Below, piece after piece: positions 1-7,238 of a stretch of 13,521 nucleotides of DNA. The position numbers and the translations under genes were made by a program. The stretch lies in the NCBI GenBank assembly GCA_002782605.1, contig PFIF01000076.1:1-13521 (forward strand), given 5' to 3'. Every line of letters begins with the position of its first letter. Position 1 is the stretch's first letter. The notes beneath the pieces were generated by a model that saw only the letters and a program-made list of their open reading frames with translations, searched no databases and was not told the origin of the DNA. The DNA is from Deltaproteobacteria bacterium CG_4_8_14_3_um_filter_43_13 (lineage in GTDB: Bacteria; Desulfobacterota; UBA8473).

Positions 1-1236
1 ATTGAAATTGCCATTGGGAGCGATAAGTATACCATGATAGGGAACCCCTTCCATCTCATTGACAGCATTATCAGGCATTACAGTATACAATCTTGCAAAG
101 TTCCCCCCCCCTTCGTCGGCGGAGGGATTGGCTATTTTGCATATGACCTCTGCCATTTTATTGAAAGGTTACCAAAAACTGTGGTTGATGATCTAGGTCT
201 TCCCGATTGTTATTTCTGTTTCTATGATAGGGTTATAACCTATGACCATCAGGAGAACAGATGGTATCTCTCTGTAACTGATTTTGACGCGACAGAGGAT
301 TCTCTCGCCATAAAAACGACTGAAGACCATATAAGAGAGTTAGAAGAGGAGATACTGATTGGGCTAAAGAATACTGGAGTAAACCAATCAAACCCTATCA
401 ATGCGACAAGACCCAAAACAGCCCTTGAATCAAACTTCACGAGAGAAGACTATTTAAAGGCTATAGAAAAGGCCAAAGAGTATATCTTTGCCGGGGATAT
501 ATACCAGGTGAACCTGTCTCAGAGGTTTCATGCAAAGCTTCCCATGGGGCATTATCAATTGTATAAGAAACTCCGTAGTATCAATCCAGCCCCTTTTGCC
601 TGTTACCTGAACTTCGATGATGTTACAATAGTCAGCTCTTCACCAGAGAGATTTCTAAAAGTGAAAGGGGATAGGGTGCAGACAAGACCCATAAAAGGGA
701 CCCGACCAAGGGGAAAAGATGATAATGAGGATAGAAGGTTAAAAGAAGAGCTCCTGGCAAGCAAGAAGGACAGGGCAGAGCTCAATATGATTGTGGATCT
801 GGAGCGGAATGACCTGGGACGGGTATGTGACTATGGCTCAGTGAAAGTAACGGAGCATGCAGTTGCGGAAACCTATGCTACGGTTTTTCACCTGGTTTCA
901 ACGGTAGAAGGAAGATTGCTCCCCAGATACAATTGTATAGACCTTTTAAAGGCATGTTTCCCCGGAGGGTCTATAACAGGTGCTCCAAAGATTCGGGCCA
1001 TGGAGATCATAGATGAGCTGGAGCCGACTGCCAGAAGCGTATATACAGGGTCTATCGGATATTTGGGTTTTAATAATCATATAGACCTGAATATCGCTAT
1101 TCGTACCTTCCTGATAAAGGGGGATGATGTCTATTTCCAGGTAGGCGGGGGGATAGTTGCTGATTCTACCCTGGAAGGGGAATTTGATGAGACCCTCGAT
1201 AAGGCAAAGGCATTGATTGAAGCTCTTACTACTTAG
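1..1236 (+). CDS. pabB: Aminodeoxychorismate synthase component I (PabB), 5' end missing
   Basis: PabB joins ammonia (from the PabA/TrpG glutaminase) to chorismate, giving 4-amino-4-deoxychorismate, the first step toward 4-aminobenzoate and folate in the cytoplasm. The reading frame is open to the first base, so the gene starts off the left edge; the ATG at 34 lies inside the conserved region and is not the real start. About 411 residues are visible against about 450-470 for the family, so part of the N-terminal domain is missing. The chorismate-binding domain is clear: PIKGTRPRG is encoded at 688-714 and GGSITGAPK at 964-990. The Lys in PIKGT (codon 694-696) is the PabB hallmark; anthranilate synthase TrpE has PIAGT. 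The pabC-like gene downstream supports the call. A run of nine C at 103-111 lies in frame. TrpE is the main alternative and is unlikely. Confidence 0.9.
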   Translation: MEIAIGSDKYTMIGNPFHLIDSIIRHYSIQSCKVPPPFVGGGIGYFAYDLCHFIERLPKTVVDDLGLPDCYFCFYDRVITYDHQENRWYLSVTDFDATEDSLAIKTTEDHIRELEEEILIGLKNTGVNQSNPINATRPKTALESNFTREDYLKAIEKAKEYIFAGDIYQVNLSQRFHAKLPMGHYQLYKKLRSINPAPFACYLNFDDVTIVSSSPERFLKVKGDRVQTRPIKGTRPRGKDDNEDRRLKEELLASKKDRAELNMIVDLERNDLGRVCDYGSVKVTEHAVAETYATVFHLVSTVEGRLLPRYNCIDLLKACFPGGSITGAPKIRAMEIIDELEPTARSVYTGSIGYLGFNNHIDLNIAIRTFLIKGDDVYFQVGGGIVADSTLEGEFDETLDKAKALIEALTT

Positions 1237-1317
1237 GCTAAAGCAGAAATTTTTCACTTGAGAATGCACCTAGTGGAATGTCCCTTTAATACCTTTACTA
1301 TGAATCACTATAAATAT

Positions 1318-1410
1318 TCCCTCCCCCTTGATGGGGGAGGGGCAGGGTAGGGGTGAAGAATCGCTATGTTGCCCCCTCCCCTTAATCCCCTCCCACCAAG
1401 GGAGGGGAGA
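1318..1410. repeat. Inverted repeat of C/G-rich units, possible miniature element
   Basis: The left arm (about 1318-1356) reads CCCTCCCCCTTGATGGGGGA then GGGGCAGGG. The right arm (about 1371-1410) is an imperfect inverted copy, ending CCCCTCCCACCAAGGGAGGG. Each arm also folds on itself through CCCTCCC/GGGAGGG. About 15 bases separate the arms. There is no T-tract for a simple intrinsic terminator. It could be a repetitive extragenic palindrome or MITE-like unit. The structure is directly visible; the class is inferred. Confidence 0.7.
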
Positions 1411-1450
1411 CATTTTTGGTAAAGTTATTTATGAGTCAAAGCACTAGTTC

Positions 1451-1490
1451 TGTCATTGCGAGCCCCGACAAGTTGGGACGAAGCAATCTC
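1451..1490. repeat. TGTCATTGCGAG / GAAGCAATCTC-type intergenic repeat
   Basis: The unit begins TGTCATTGCGAG and ends GACGAAGCAATCTC, with an inner inverted repeat CCCGACAAGTTGGG. From memory, units with these ends recur many times in intergenic DNA of Desulfobacterota and several other environmental lineages. Only one copy lies in this window, so its repetitive nature cannot be shown here. Function unknown. Confidence 0.6.
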
Positions 1491-1498
1491 ACTCTTTT

Positions 1499-1524
1499 CA
1501 ACAGCACACTTAAGTATGCTGTTG
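1499..1524. repeat. 26-base near-perfect palindrome upstream of pabC
   Basis: Arms CAACAGCA and TGCTGTTG flank ACTTAAGT, with one mismatched pair (positions 1507 and 1516). It lies about 50 bases before the pabC start. It could be a protein-binding site or a remnant of the adjacent repeat. No T-run follows, so it is not a standard terminator. Confidence 0.4.
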
Positions 1525-1571
1525 GAGGGGTCGCTCGCCCGGAACGAACTATTTAATGGAGAATCGATATT

Positions 1572-2423
1572 GTGAACAATTGCATATATCTAAACGGAGA
1601 TTTTGTATCAAGGGAAGAGGCGAAAATCTCTGTATTCGACAGGGGGTTTTTATACGGAGATGGATTATTTGAGACTATGAGGGCATATTCGGGCCGGGTC
1701 TTTATGCTTGACGAACATCTCTCACGATTATTCAACTCCCTTGATAAGTTACGGATTCCTCTCAAGAAGGATAAAGAAGATCTGAAATCGGCCATAGATA
1801 GATTGATAAAACTCAACCGCCTGTCCGATGCCTATATAAGGCTTACTGTATCCAGGGGGCCCCACCGTGGCACTCTGACTTTCAATGATAGCTATGACCC
1901 CACTGTTGTCATAATGGCAAAGGAAATCTCACCATATCCTCCAGAATACTATACTCAAGGTGTTAAAGTAATAATATCAGACATCAGGCAGAATTCCTTT
2001 TCTCCCTTGTCTCAGCATAAATCCTTAAGCTACCTTAACAACATCCTGGCAAAGGAAGAGGCGAGAATAAAAGGGGCATTTGAAGCTATCCTATTGAATT
2101 CTGAGGGGGGGGTGGCCGAGGGTGCTACAAGCAATGTCTTTACAGTAAAATCTGAGAGGATTTTTACCCCCCCCGTATCCAGCCATATTCTGCCCGGGGT
2201 AACAAGGGAGGCGGTATTGCGTATCATTCCTAAATTGCAACTCAATGTAACTGAAAAAAGAATTACCCCTGAAGAACTCTTCACATCAGATGAGGTGTTT
2301 TTGACAAATTCTATAATGGAAGTAATGCCGGTCGTTGAAGCAAACGATAAAAAGATAAGGGATGGCAGCCCAGGCCCTGTCTGTAAAAGGATTGCTGAAG
2401 CATACATGGGGTTGGTAGGGTAG
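1572..2423 (+). CDS. pabC: Class IV PLP enzyme, probable aminodeoxychorismate lyase (PabC)
   Basis: The likely reaction is PLP-dependent cleavage of 4-amino-4-deoxychorismate to 4-aminobenzoate and pyruvate, completing what PabB begins. The 283-residue product has the fold-type IV pattern throughout: FDRGFLYGDGLFETMRAYSG near residues 22-41, HKSLSYLNN with the PLP Lys at 150, AEGATSNVF with the cofactor-binding Glu at 183, and EVFLTNSIMEVMPV near 241-254. The GTG start at 1572 is preceded by GGAG ten bases upstream. Branched-chain and D-amino-acid aminotransferases share this fold and cannot be excluded by sequence alone; the pabB neighbour tips the call. In-frame runs of eight G (2105-2112) and eight C (2167-2174) occur. 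The gene ends 30 bases before the convergent prenyltransferase gene. Confidence 0.8.
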   Translation: MNNCIYLNGDFVSREEAKISVFDRGFLYGDGLFETMRAYSGRVFMLDEHLSRLFNSLDKLRIPLKKDKEDLKSAIDRLIKLNRLSDAYIRLTVSRGPHRGTLTFNDSYDPTVVIMAKEISPYPPEYYTQGVKVIISDIRQNSFSPLSQHKSLSYLNNILAKEEARIKGAFEAILLNSEGGVAEGATSNVFTVKSERIFTPPVSSHILPGVTREAVLRIIPKLQLNVTEKRITPEELFTSDEVFLTNSIMEVMPVVEANDKKIRDGSPGPVCKRIAEAYMGLVG

Positions 2424-2453
2424 GGGGTGACTTGTCCTACATGCTCTAAACGC

Positions 2454-3347
2454 CTATCCGATAAACAGCCCTGTAGCAACCAGTATCGGCGTTGCTATGT
2501 TTATAATCACATTCAAGCCCATATAAGGCGTTAGCTTCTTTATGTCTTCAGGGTAGCGATACGCACCAACAAAGGCAGGCACAGCGATGACAATTGTAGC
2601 AACTCCTAGGAGGCTGACCTTTGGCAAATATTCAAGATAAACACCAAAGATTATAGACATATAGGCAAACAGGAGAAATAGACCGTAGATAAGGCTGCTG
2701 GTTTGCCTGCCAACAAGAATGGGGAAGTGTTTTCTGCCTATGCTATGATCTGCCTCAGTGTCGGGGAATTGGTTCAAAAGCAAGAGGTCGCTTACCAAAA
2801 AGAATGGCACGAGTGAGGCAATAAACGCTGTCCATGAATATTGGCCTGTGAGGACAAAGTCCGTGCCCATTACCATAAACGTCCCAAAGCCCAACCCAGG
2901 GGCAATCAGGCACAAAATTGGATAACGGGTAATCCAGATAGTATAGGTAAATATAATTATCAGTCCAAGAATGCCCAATGGTAAAAGCAATAAACCCCTT
3001 ATATAAACGAAGTATAACCCAATCATGCCTGTGATGGCAAAGGTTATCAGTCCTGTCTTCAAAGCTGAACGTGCCATGTCAGGCTTTTCAGGCAGGGTTC
3101 CGCTGCCACCGCTGAAGGGGGTTCGCTCTGTTTTGAAGTCTAAACCACTCCTGAAATCAAAGTATTCATTAAGAGCATTGACACTGATATGTGCACAAAC
3201 AGCCCCAATTAAGGCTAAAATAAGGTAAAGGATGCTTACTTCATGAGATCTCCAGATTGCAGTCCCAAACCCCAATAAAACGCAGGCTGGTGTTAAGATG
3301 AGAAAAGGGACGCGCATTGGCCCTAGTATGTATTTTGGTTCTTTCAT
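2454..3347 (-). CDS. UbiA-family membrane prenyltransferase (MenA-like)
   Basis: An integral membrane enzyme that would transfer a polyprenyl chain from its diphosphate to an acceptor, perhaps dihydroxynaphthoate for menaquinone. The 297-residue protein is very hydrophobic, with about eight or nine membrane segments. Both Mg-diphosphate motifs of the family are present: NALNEYFDFRSGLD at about 57-70 and NQFPDTEAD at about 192-200. PFSGGSGTLPEK at 77-88 is a loop I associate with MenA-like members. The ATG at 3347 is chosen because GAGGTGA lies at good distance upstream; a GTG four codons earlier is itself part of that binding site. No other quinone genes are nearby, so the acceptor cannot be assigned. 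It is convergent with pabC and divergent from the fusion gene at 3476. Confidence 0.82.
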   Translation of the reverse strand: MKEPKYILGPMRVPFLILTPACVLLGFGTAIWRSHEVSILYLILALIGAVCAHISVNALNEYFDFRSGLDFKTERTPFSGGSGTLPEKPDMARSALKTGLITFAITGMIGLYFVYIRGLLLLPLGILGLIIIFTYTIWITRYPILCLIAPGLGFGTFMVMGTDFVLTGQYSWTAFIASLVPFFLVSDLLLLNQFPDTEADHSIGRKHFPILVGRQTSSLIYGLFLLFAYMSIIFGVYLEYLPKVSLLGVATIVIAVPAFVGAYRYPEDIKKLTPYMGLNVIINIATPILVATGLFIG

Positions 3348-3475
3348 AATTGTTTTCACCTCAAAGATATAGATAAATTAATTGTTCAATGAAATTACAC
3401 AAACAAATAACAAAAAAAGACTATCCAGTCAACTATTTTAAGATAAGGGGATTAAAATTTGAAGGGGGGATATAA

Positions 3476-4960
3476 ATGATAGAAAAGTGTCGCATTTTAG
3501 TGGTGGAAAATGATGCAGAAACACGAAAACTGTATATGAACCAGCTTGGGAAAAACAAGGATTACTTATTGTGGGAAGCAAAGAATAGTAAAGAGGCATT
3601 AAAGATGTCGGAAAAGGCAGTTCCTGATATTGTTATCTGCTCTCTTAAAATGCCAGGAATGGACGCAAAGGAGTTGTGCAAACGTTTGAAAGATAATCCT
3701 GACTCCGCATATTCCGGTATATATTTCATAGTCACAGCCCCCTTAGAGGAGAAGGGAGAGATGATTAAATTTATGAATGAAGGCGCAGATGACTATTTAT
3801 CCACACCAGTTGATGCTGGGGAGCTTCAAGTAAGGCTTAGGGTAGCTCAGAAAGTGATGTCTAAGATTAAAAAATCTGCCTTTGAATGGAAAAGGATGTT
3901 CTCTGAGTTTGACGTTTTGCTCATAGAGGATGGCGGATGTGCCCCAGGATATAATCCTGTTACTGCTTTTATAACCCAACATCTTGAAGACCAGGGAAGA
4001 GAAGTCTATGCTGCCAGGGAAGGATTTAAATCATTGGTACTGGGGGGGGATGATGATTTTGTCCGCTTAGTGTATGATCCGGTTCTTTTCAAGAAACTGG
4101 ATCATATCTCTGGAGTTTACCATGCGGCACCCCTTTCTGAAGCCAGGGGTGCAATGTTGAGGAGTGAGCGATACGGCGAATTTAAAAATAAAGAGATTGT
4201 AGAAAAAGCTGCCATAACAGCCAAAAAGAAAAAGATAAAAGGCATTATTGCCATTGGTGGCGATGGTACTCTTAGAGGGTTGTGCTCACTGTGCGAGTTT
4301 ATTCCAGCCTCTGTTCAAACATTTTTTATTCCAGTTACAATCGATAGTGATTTGTCAGGAACCGATTGTATAGGCCAGCATACAGGTATAGAGGTTGGTT
4401 CTGAAAAGATAAGGTCATATATGGCAGATGCAAGAACCCATAAGAGGGTGTACATTGTAGAAATGATGGGAGCTCGGGGCGGATTCCACGCTTTACATTC
4501 TTGTCTTGGGGCACGTGCACACCTGGCTGTTCTCCCCAGCAGCAAAATAGACCATAAAAAGGCAGTGGAGGCAATTAACAAGAGAGAAGAATGTGTAATA
4601 GTTGTTGCTGAAGGATATAAGAGGGATGAAAGGGAAGCAAAAGGGGAAAAAATGAATGCAGCAGAGTATTTTTACGAAGAACTGAAACAGACAGGTATAA
4701 AGATCAATAAAAAGGTGGTGTGTGAGCCTTTCTCAAGAGACATAAGGGGTGCAGCGCCTAATAATCAGGACATTACCCTCGCTCAAAGAATGGCTTATAA
4801 TGTTGCTTCCTATTTAAAGGTTGGAACCTCTCGATTAATGCCGGCTGTGCTTTCAGGAAGAGAGTATGCGATACCTTTCCATATGATAAAAACAGAGAAT
4901 GAAGTGCCTAAAGACCTCCTGGCACTCTCTGATAGGTTGACAGGCCAGATTGCTCCATGA
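3476..4960 (+). CDS. Pseudo-receiver / 6-phosphofructokinase fusion protein
   Basis: The 494-residue product has two parts. Residues 1 to about 125 are a CheY-like receiver (ILVVEND, DIVIC, MPGMD, EGADDYL, TPVD). Ser56 stands where the phosphoacceptor Asp should be, and Thr110 replaces the invariant Lys of the K-P motif; Thr87 is kept. Phosphorylation by a histidine kinase is therefore unlikely. Residues about 145-494 are a phosphofructokinase domain: GGCAPGYN (153-160), IGGDGT (260-265), TIDSD (288-292) with the catalytic Asp290, VEMMG (328-332), VAEG (377-380) and RGAAP (424-428). The expected activity is fructose-6-phosphate phosphorylation, but two sugar-phosphate-binding Arg appear replaced (Ala333, Ile433). 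The ATG follows GAAGGGGGGA. The gene stands alone, divergent from the prenyltransferase. An in-frame run of eight G lies at 4042-4049. The fold is certain; substrate and regulation are not. Confidence 0.85.
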   Translation: MIEKCRILVVENDAETRKLYMNQLGKNKDYLLWEAKNSKEALKMSEKAVPDIVICSLKMPGMDAKELCKRLKDNPDSAYSGIYFIVTAPLEEKGEMIKFMNEGADDYLSTPVDAGELQVRLRVAQKVMSKIKKSAFEWKRMFSEFDVLLIEDGGCAPGYNPVTAFITQHLEDQGREVYAAREGFKSLVLGGDDDFVRLVYDPVLFKKLDHISGVYHAAPLSEARGAMLRSERYGEFKNKEIVEKAAITAKKKKIKGIIAIGGDGTLRGLCSLCEFIPASVQTFFIPVTIDSDLSGTDCIGQHTGIEVGSEKIRSYMADARTHKRVYIVEMMGARGGFHALHSCLGARAHLAVLPSSKIDHKKAVEAINKREECVIVVAEGYKRDEREAKGEKMNAAEYFYEELKQTGIKINKKVVCEPFSRDIRGAAPNNQDITLAQRMAYNVASYLKVGTSRLMPAVLSGREYAIPFHMIKTENEVPKDLLALSDRLTGQIAP

Positions 4961-4987
4961 CAGCCTTGTTATGGACAACTAAAAACC

Positions 4988-5014
4988 TTGACAAAACAGT
5001 ACCTGTATGTTAAT
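4988..5014 (+). promoter_or_regulatory. Possible sigma-70 promoter of the acyl-CoA cluster
   Basis: A perfect TTGACA (4988-4993) is followed after 15 bases by GTTAAT (5009-5014), which matches TATAAT in four of six positions. It lies between the fusion gene and the first acyl-CoA dehydrogenase, where a cluster promoter is expected. The spacer is short and the -10 weak, so this is tentative. Confidence 0.3.
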
Positions 5015-5022
5015 CGTTGAAA

Positions 5023-5036
5023 TGAATGGTTATTCA
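5023..5036. promoter_or_regulatory. Possible operator, inverted repeat TGAAT-GGTT-ATTCA
   Basis: A perfect five-base inverted repeat with a four-base spacer sits just downstream of the possible promoter. TGAAT/ATTCA half-sites recall TetR-type fatty-acid regulators such as Bacillus FadR, whose consensus (from memory) has TGAATGA/TCATTCA arms. The site is short enough to occur by chance, and no regulator gene is in the window. Confidence 0.25.
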
Positions 5037-5048
5037 GTAAGAGTAAGA

Positions 5049-5113
5049 GTTTACGGTTTGCAGTTAACGGTTACTAGAACACAAACTGTAAACTGAGGAC
5101 CGTGAACGGTTAC
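5049..5113. repeat. GTTTACGG / AACGGTTAC intergenic repeat, copy 1
   Basis: GTTTACGGTTT (5049-5059) and AAACTGTAAAC (5083-5093) form an 11-base stem with one wobble position. AACGGTTAC appears twice (5066-5074 and 5105-5113). The first 20 bases match 18 of 20 with the copy at 6361. The repeat occupies the leader of the first cluster gene. Function unknown. Confidence 0.6.
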
Positions 5114-5136
5114 ACAATTCCTAAGGGGGTAAAATA

Positions 5137-6294
5137 ATGAATTTCGATCTTACGGAAGAACAGTTGGCGATGCAGAAATTGGCAAGGGACTTTGCAGACA
5201 AAGAGATTGCACCTGTAGTTGATGCTGATGAAAAAGCCCACAGGTTTCAAAGGGAGATTGTAAGAAAGATGGGGGAGTTAGGGTTCCTGGGCTGTCCTAT
5301 TCCTGAAGAGTACGGTGGTTCAGGTGTAGGATTTTTGGGACATGCCATAGTAACAGAGGAGATTGCGAGAGTCAGCGGTTCCCTAAGAGCCCCTTTTAAT
5401 ATGCAAACCATGGGTACTTCTATGACAATACTGAAGTTTGGAAATGAGGAACAGAAGAAGAAGTATATCCCCAAATTGGTGAGCGCTGAATGGTTGGGCG
5501 CCTTTGCCATTACTGAACCCAATGCGGGATCAGATGTGGCATCGATGAAAACAACTGCTGCGGAAGAAGGAGATTATTTTGTTTTAAATGGTACGAAGAC
5601 ATGGATTACCTATGCATCGGTGGCAGATGTGGCCGTGATGTTTGCCTATACAGACAAAAGTCTCAAACACAAGGGTATGTCCGCATTTATACTGGACATG
5701 AAGTCTCCAGGTATTTCAACCCCTGAGATTTCGGATAAGTTTGGATGGCATGCCTGCCCTACAGGCGAGATTATTATGGAAGATGTTAAGGTTCCAAAAG
5801 AAAACCTGCTGGGAAAAACAGGCCAGGGGTTTGCCATAGTTATGGCTGATCTCGACTGTACTCGCCTGAGCTGTGCTGCTGGGGCAGTTGGAGTTGCCCA
5901 GGCATGTATAGATGCTTGTGTAAAGTACTGCAATGAGAGGGAACAGTTCGGGCAGCTTATCGGTAAGTTTCAGATGAACCAGGAGATAATAGCGGACATG
6001 GTTGTGGGGACTGAGGCTGCCAGGTTACTGACCCATAGGTGTGCTGTTCAGAAGGATCAGGGGCGACGCAATACCCTGGAGACCAGTATGGCAAAGTACT
6101 TTGCAACGGAGAACGGCGTAAGGGCAGCTGATCAGGCCATAAAGCTCTATGGAGCTTATGGAATTTCAGGAGAGTACCCTGTAGAGAGGTACTACAGGGA
6201 AGCAAAGATTTACCAGATAGTGGAGGGGGCTGCCAATATACAGAAGACGATAATCGGCATGGATGCCCTTGGATACAGAAGAGCCAATGGCTAA
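5137..6294 (+). CDS. Acyl-CoA dehydrogenase, glutaryl-CoA dehydrogenase-like
   Basis: A 385-residue FAD enzyme that would introduce a 2,3 double bond into an acyl-CoA and pass electrons to electron-transferring flavoprotein. Family motifs are in place: AITEPNAGSDVAS (124-136), NGTKTWIT (151-158), REQFGQLIGKFQ (268-279), and VEGAANIQ (362-369) with the catalytic Glu363. Two residues point to dicarboxylic substrates: Arg84 aligns with the carboxylate-binding Arg94 of human glutaryl-CoA dehydrogenase, and Val362 sits at the Tyr369 position. A Tyr-to-Val exchange there is the known mark of the non-decarboxylating enzymes of anaerobes. Benzylsuccinyl-CoA dehydrogenase (BbsG) and arylmalonyl-CoA dehydrogenase (IaaF) are related alternatives. 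The ATG follows AAGGGGGT. It is the first gene of the cluster, 183 bases before the SDR gene. Confidence 0.88.
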   Translation: MNFDLTEEQLAMQKLARDFADKEIAPVVDADEKAHRFQREIVRKMGELGFLGCPIPEEYGGSGVGFLGHAIVTEEIARVSGSLRAPFNMQTMGTSMTILKFGNEEQKKKYIPKLVSAEWLGAFAITEPNAGSDVASMKTTAAEEGDYFVLNGTKTWITYASVADVAVMFAYTDKSLKHKGMSAFILDMKSPGISTPEISDKFGWHACPTGEIIMEDVKVPKENLLGKTGQGFAIVMADLDCTRLSCAAGAVGVAQACIDACVKYCNEREQFGQLIGKFQMNQEIIADMVVGTEAARLLTHRCAVQKDQGRRNTLETSMAKYFATENGVRAADQAIKLYGAYGISGEYPVERYYREAKIYQIVEGAANIQKTIIGMDALGYRRANG

Positions 6295-6360
6295 ATAATA
6301 AGTTCATCCTGAAGAATGAAAAATTTCCTTTGGAGCGAACATGAGCAGGATCATTAAATC

Positions 6361-6394
6361 GTTTACAGTTCGCAGTTAACCGTTAACGGTTAAC
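6361..6394. repeat. GTTTACAG...GTTAAC intergenic repeat, copy 2, with 20-base palindrome
   Basis: The first 20 bases match the start of the 5049 copy at 18 of 20 positions. They run into GTTAACCGTTAACGGTTAAC (6375-6394), a perfect 20-base palindrome. It sits in the 183-base gap between the first acyl-CoA dehydrogenase and the SDR gene. No T-tract of terminator quality is attached directly. Confidence 0.6.
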
Positions 6395-6477
6395 AGTTTT
6401 TAAAACCTGAACCAGAGAGCGGAAAAGGGAATTTTTCAGTGTGGATTAATTAAATAATTTAATAAGGAGGTAATAAA

Positions 6478-7224
6478 ATGAGACTGGAAGGGAAAGTGGC
6501 TGTTGTTACAGGTGCAGGACAGGGGCTTGGGAGGGCCTATGCTCTGGAATTTGCAAAACAGGGTGCCAATGTTGTGGTAAATGATGTGAATATGGATAAT
6601 GCCAATAAGGTAGTAAAAGAGATTGAAGGAATGGGCAAAAAGGCAATTGCTGTAAGGGCCGGTGTTAACAGCAGAGAAGAGGCTCAAGGGCTCATAGATA
6701 CAGCCATAGAAAAGTTTGGCAAGGTGGACATCCTGGTTAATAATGCAGGCATTACGAGGACTGCCATGCTTCACAAAATGACACAGGAAGAATGGGATCA
6801 GGTTATAGGCGTAAATTTAACAGGGGTTTACAACTGTATTCGAGCAGTTGCTCCACATATGATGGAAAGGAAGTATGGGAAGATCGTAAATGTTACCTCG
6901 GTAGCAGGTGTAAGGGGGACAATGGGTCAGATTAACTACGGAGCTGCAAAGGCAGGGGTGATTGGGATCACAAAATCAGCAGCAAGAGAGCTGGCCAAAT
7001 ATGGGATTAATGTTAATGCGGTAGCACCTGGGGTTATTGAAACGGCTATGACAGAAGCAATCAGAACAAACCCAAAGTTCAGGGAGAAATTCATCTCTGA
7101 GATTCCTTTGGGAAGGTTTGGTCAACCGGAAGATGTAGCTCCTGTTGCTGCGTTCCTGGCTTCTGACGATGCCTGCTATGTAACCGGTCAGGTATTAATG
7201 GTTGACGGCGGGATTGTTATGTAA
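6478..7224 (+). CDS. Short-chain dehydrogenase/reductase, FabG-like 3-hydroxyacyl-CoA dehydrogenase
   Basis: The 248-residue classical SDR has TGAGQGLG for the dinucleotide (11-18), NNAG (88-91), and the catalytic set Asn113, Ser141, Tyr154 and Lys158. Asp36 at the end of the second strand favours NAD(H) over NADP(H), as expected for a degradative step. Similarity to FabG is strong, but the setting beside a mutase, hydratase and dehydrogenases suggests it oxidises a 3-hydroxyacyl-CoA, much as BbsC/BbsD do in benzylsuccinate oxidation. AAGGAGGT lies six bases before the ATG. Only 14 bases separate it from the mutase gene, so the two are probably cotranscribed. Biosynthetic 3-oxoacyl-ACP reductase is the alternative. 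Confidence 0.85.
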   Translation: MRLEGKVAVVTGAGQGLGRAYALEFAKQGANVVVNDVNMDNANKVVKEIEGMGKKAIAVRAGVNSREEAQGLIDTAIEKFGKVDILVNNAGITRTAMLHKMTQEEWDQVIGVNLTGVYNCIRAVAPHMMERKYGKIVNVTSVAGVRGTMGQINYGAAKAGVIGITKSAARELAKYGINVNAVAPGVIETAMTEAIRTNPKFREKFISEIPLGRFGQPEDVAPVAAFLASDDACYVTGQVLMVDGGIVM

Positions 7225-7238
7225 TTAAGGGGAATATA

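Larger units (their letters stand above)
1237..1571. other. 335-base intergenic region between pabB and pabC, mostly repeats
   Basis: No coding sequence could be supported here. The stretch holds a G/C-run inverted repeat (1318-1410), a repeat unit of the type TGTCATTGCGAG...GAAGCAATCTC (1451-1490) and a short near-perfect palindrome (1499-1524). The last bases carry a GGAG ribosome binding site (1558-1561) for the downstream GTG-start gene. I see no convincing sigma-70 promoter, so whether pabB and pabC share one transcript cannot be decided. Confidence 0.7.

Noticed and set aside
1318..1490. CRISPR array or terminator
   Set aside because: The units are not regularly spaced direct repeats, and no T-tract follows the hairpin arms.
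2030..2479. A 149-codon minus-strand frame overlapping the end of pabC and of the prenyltransferase gene
   Set aside because: It is antisense to a well-supported PLP enzyme and has no family features.
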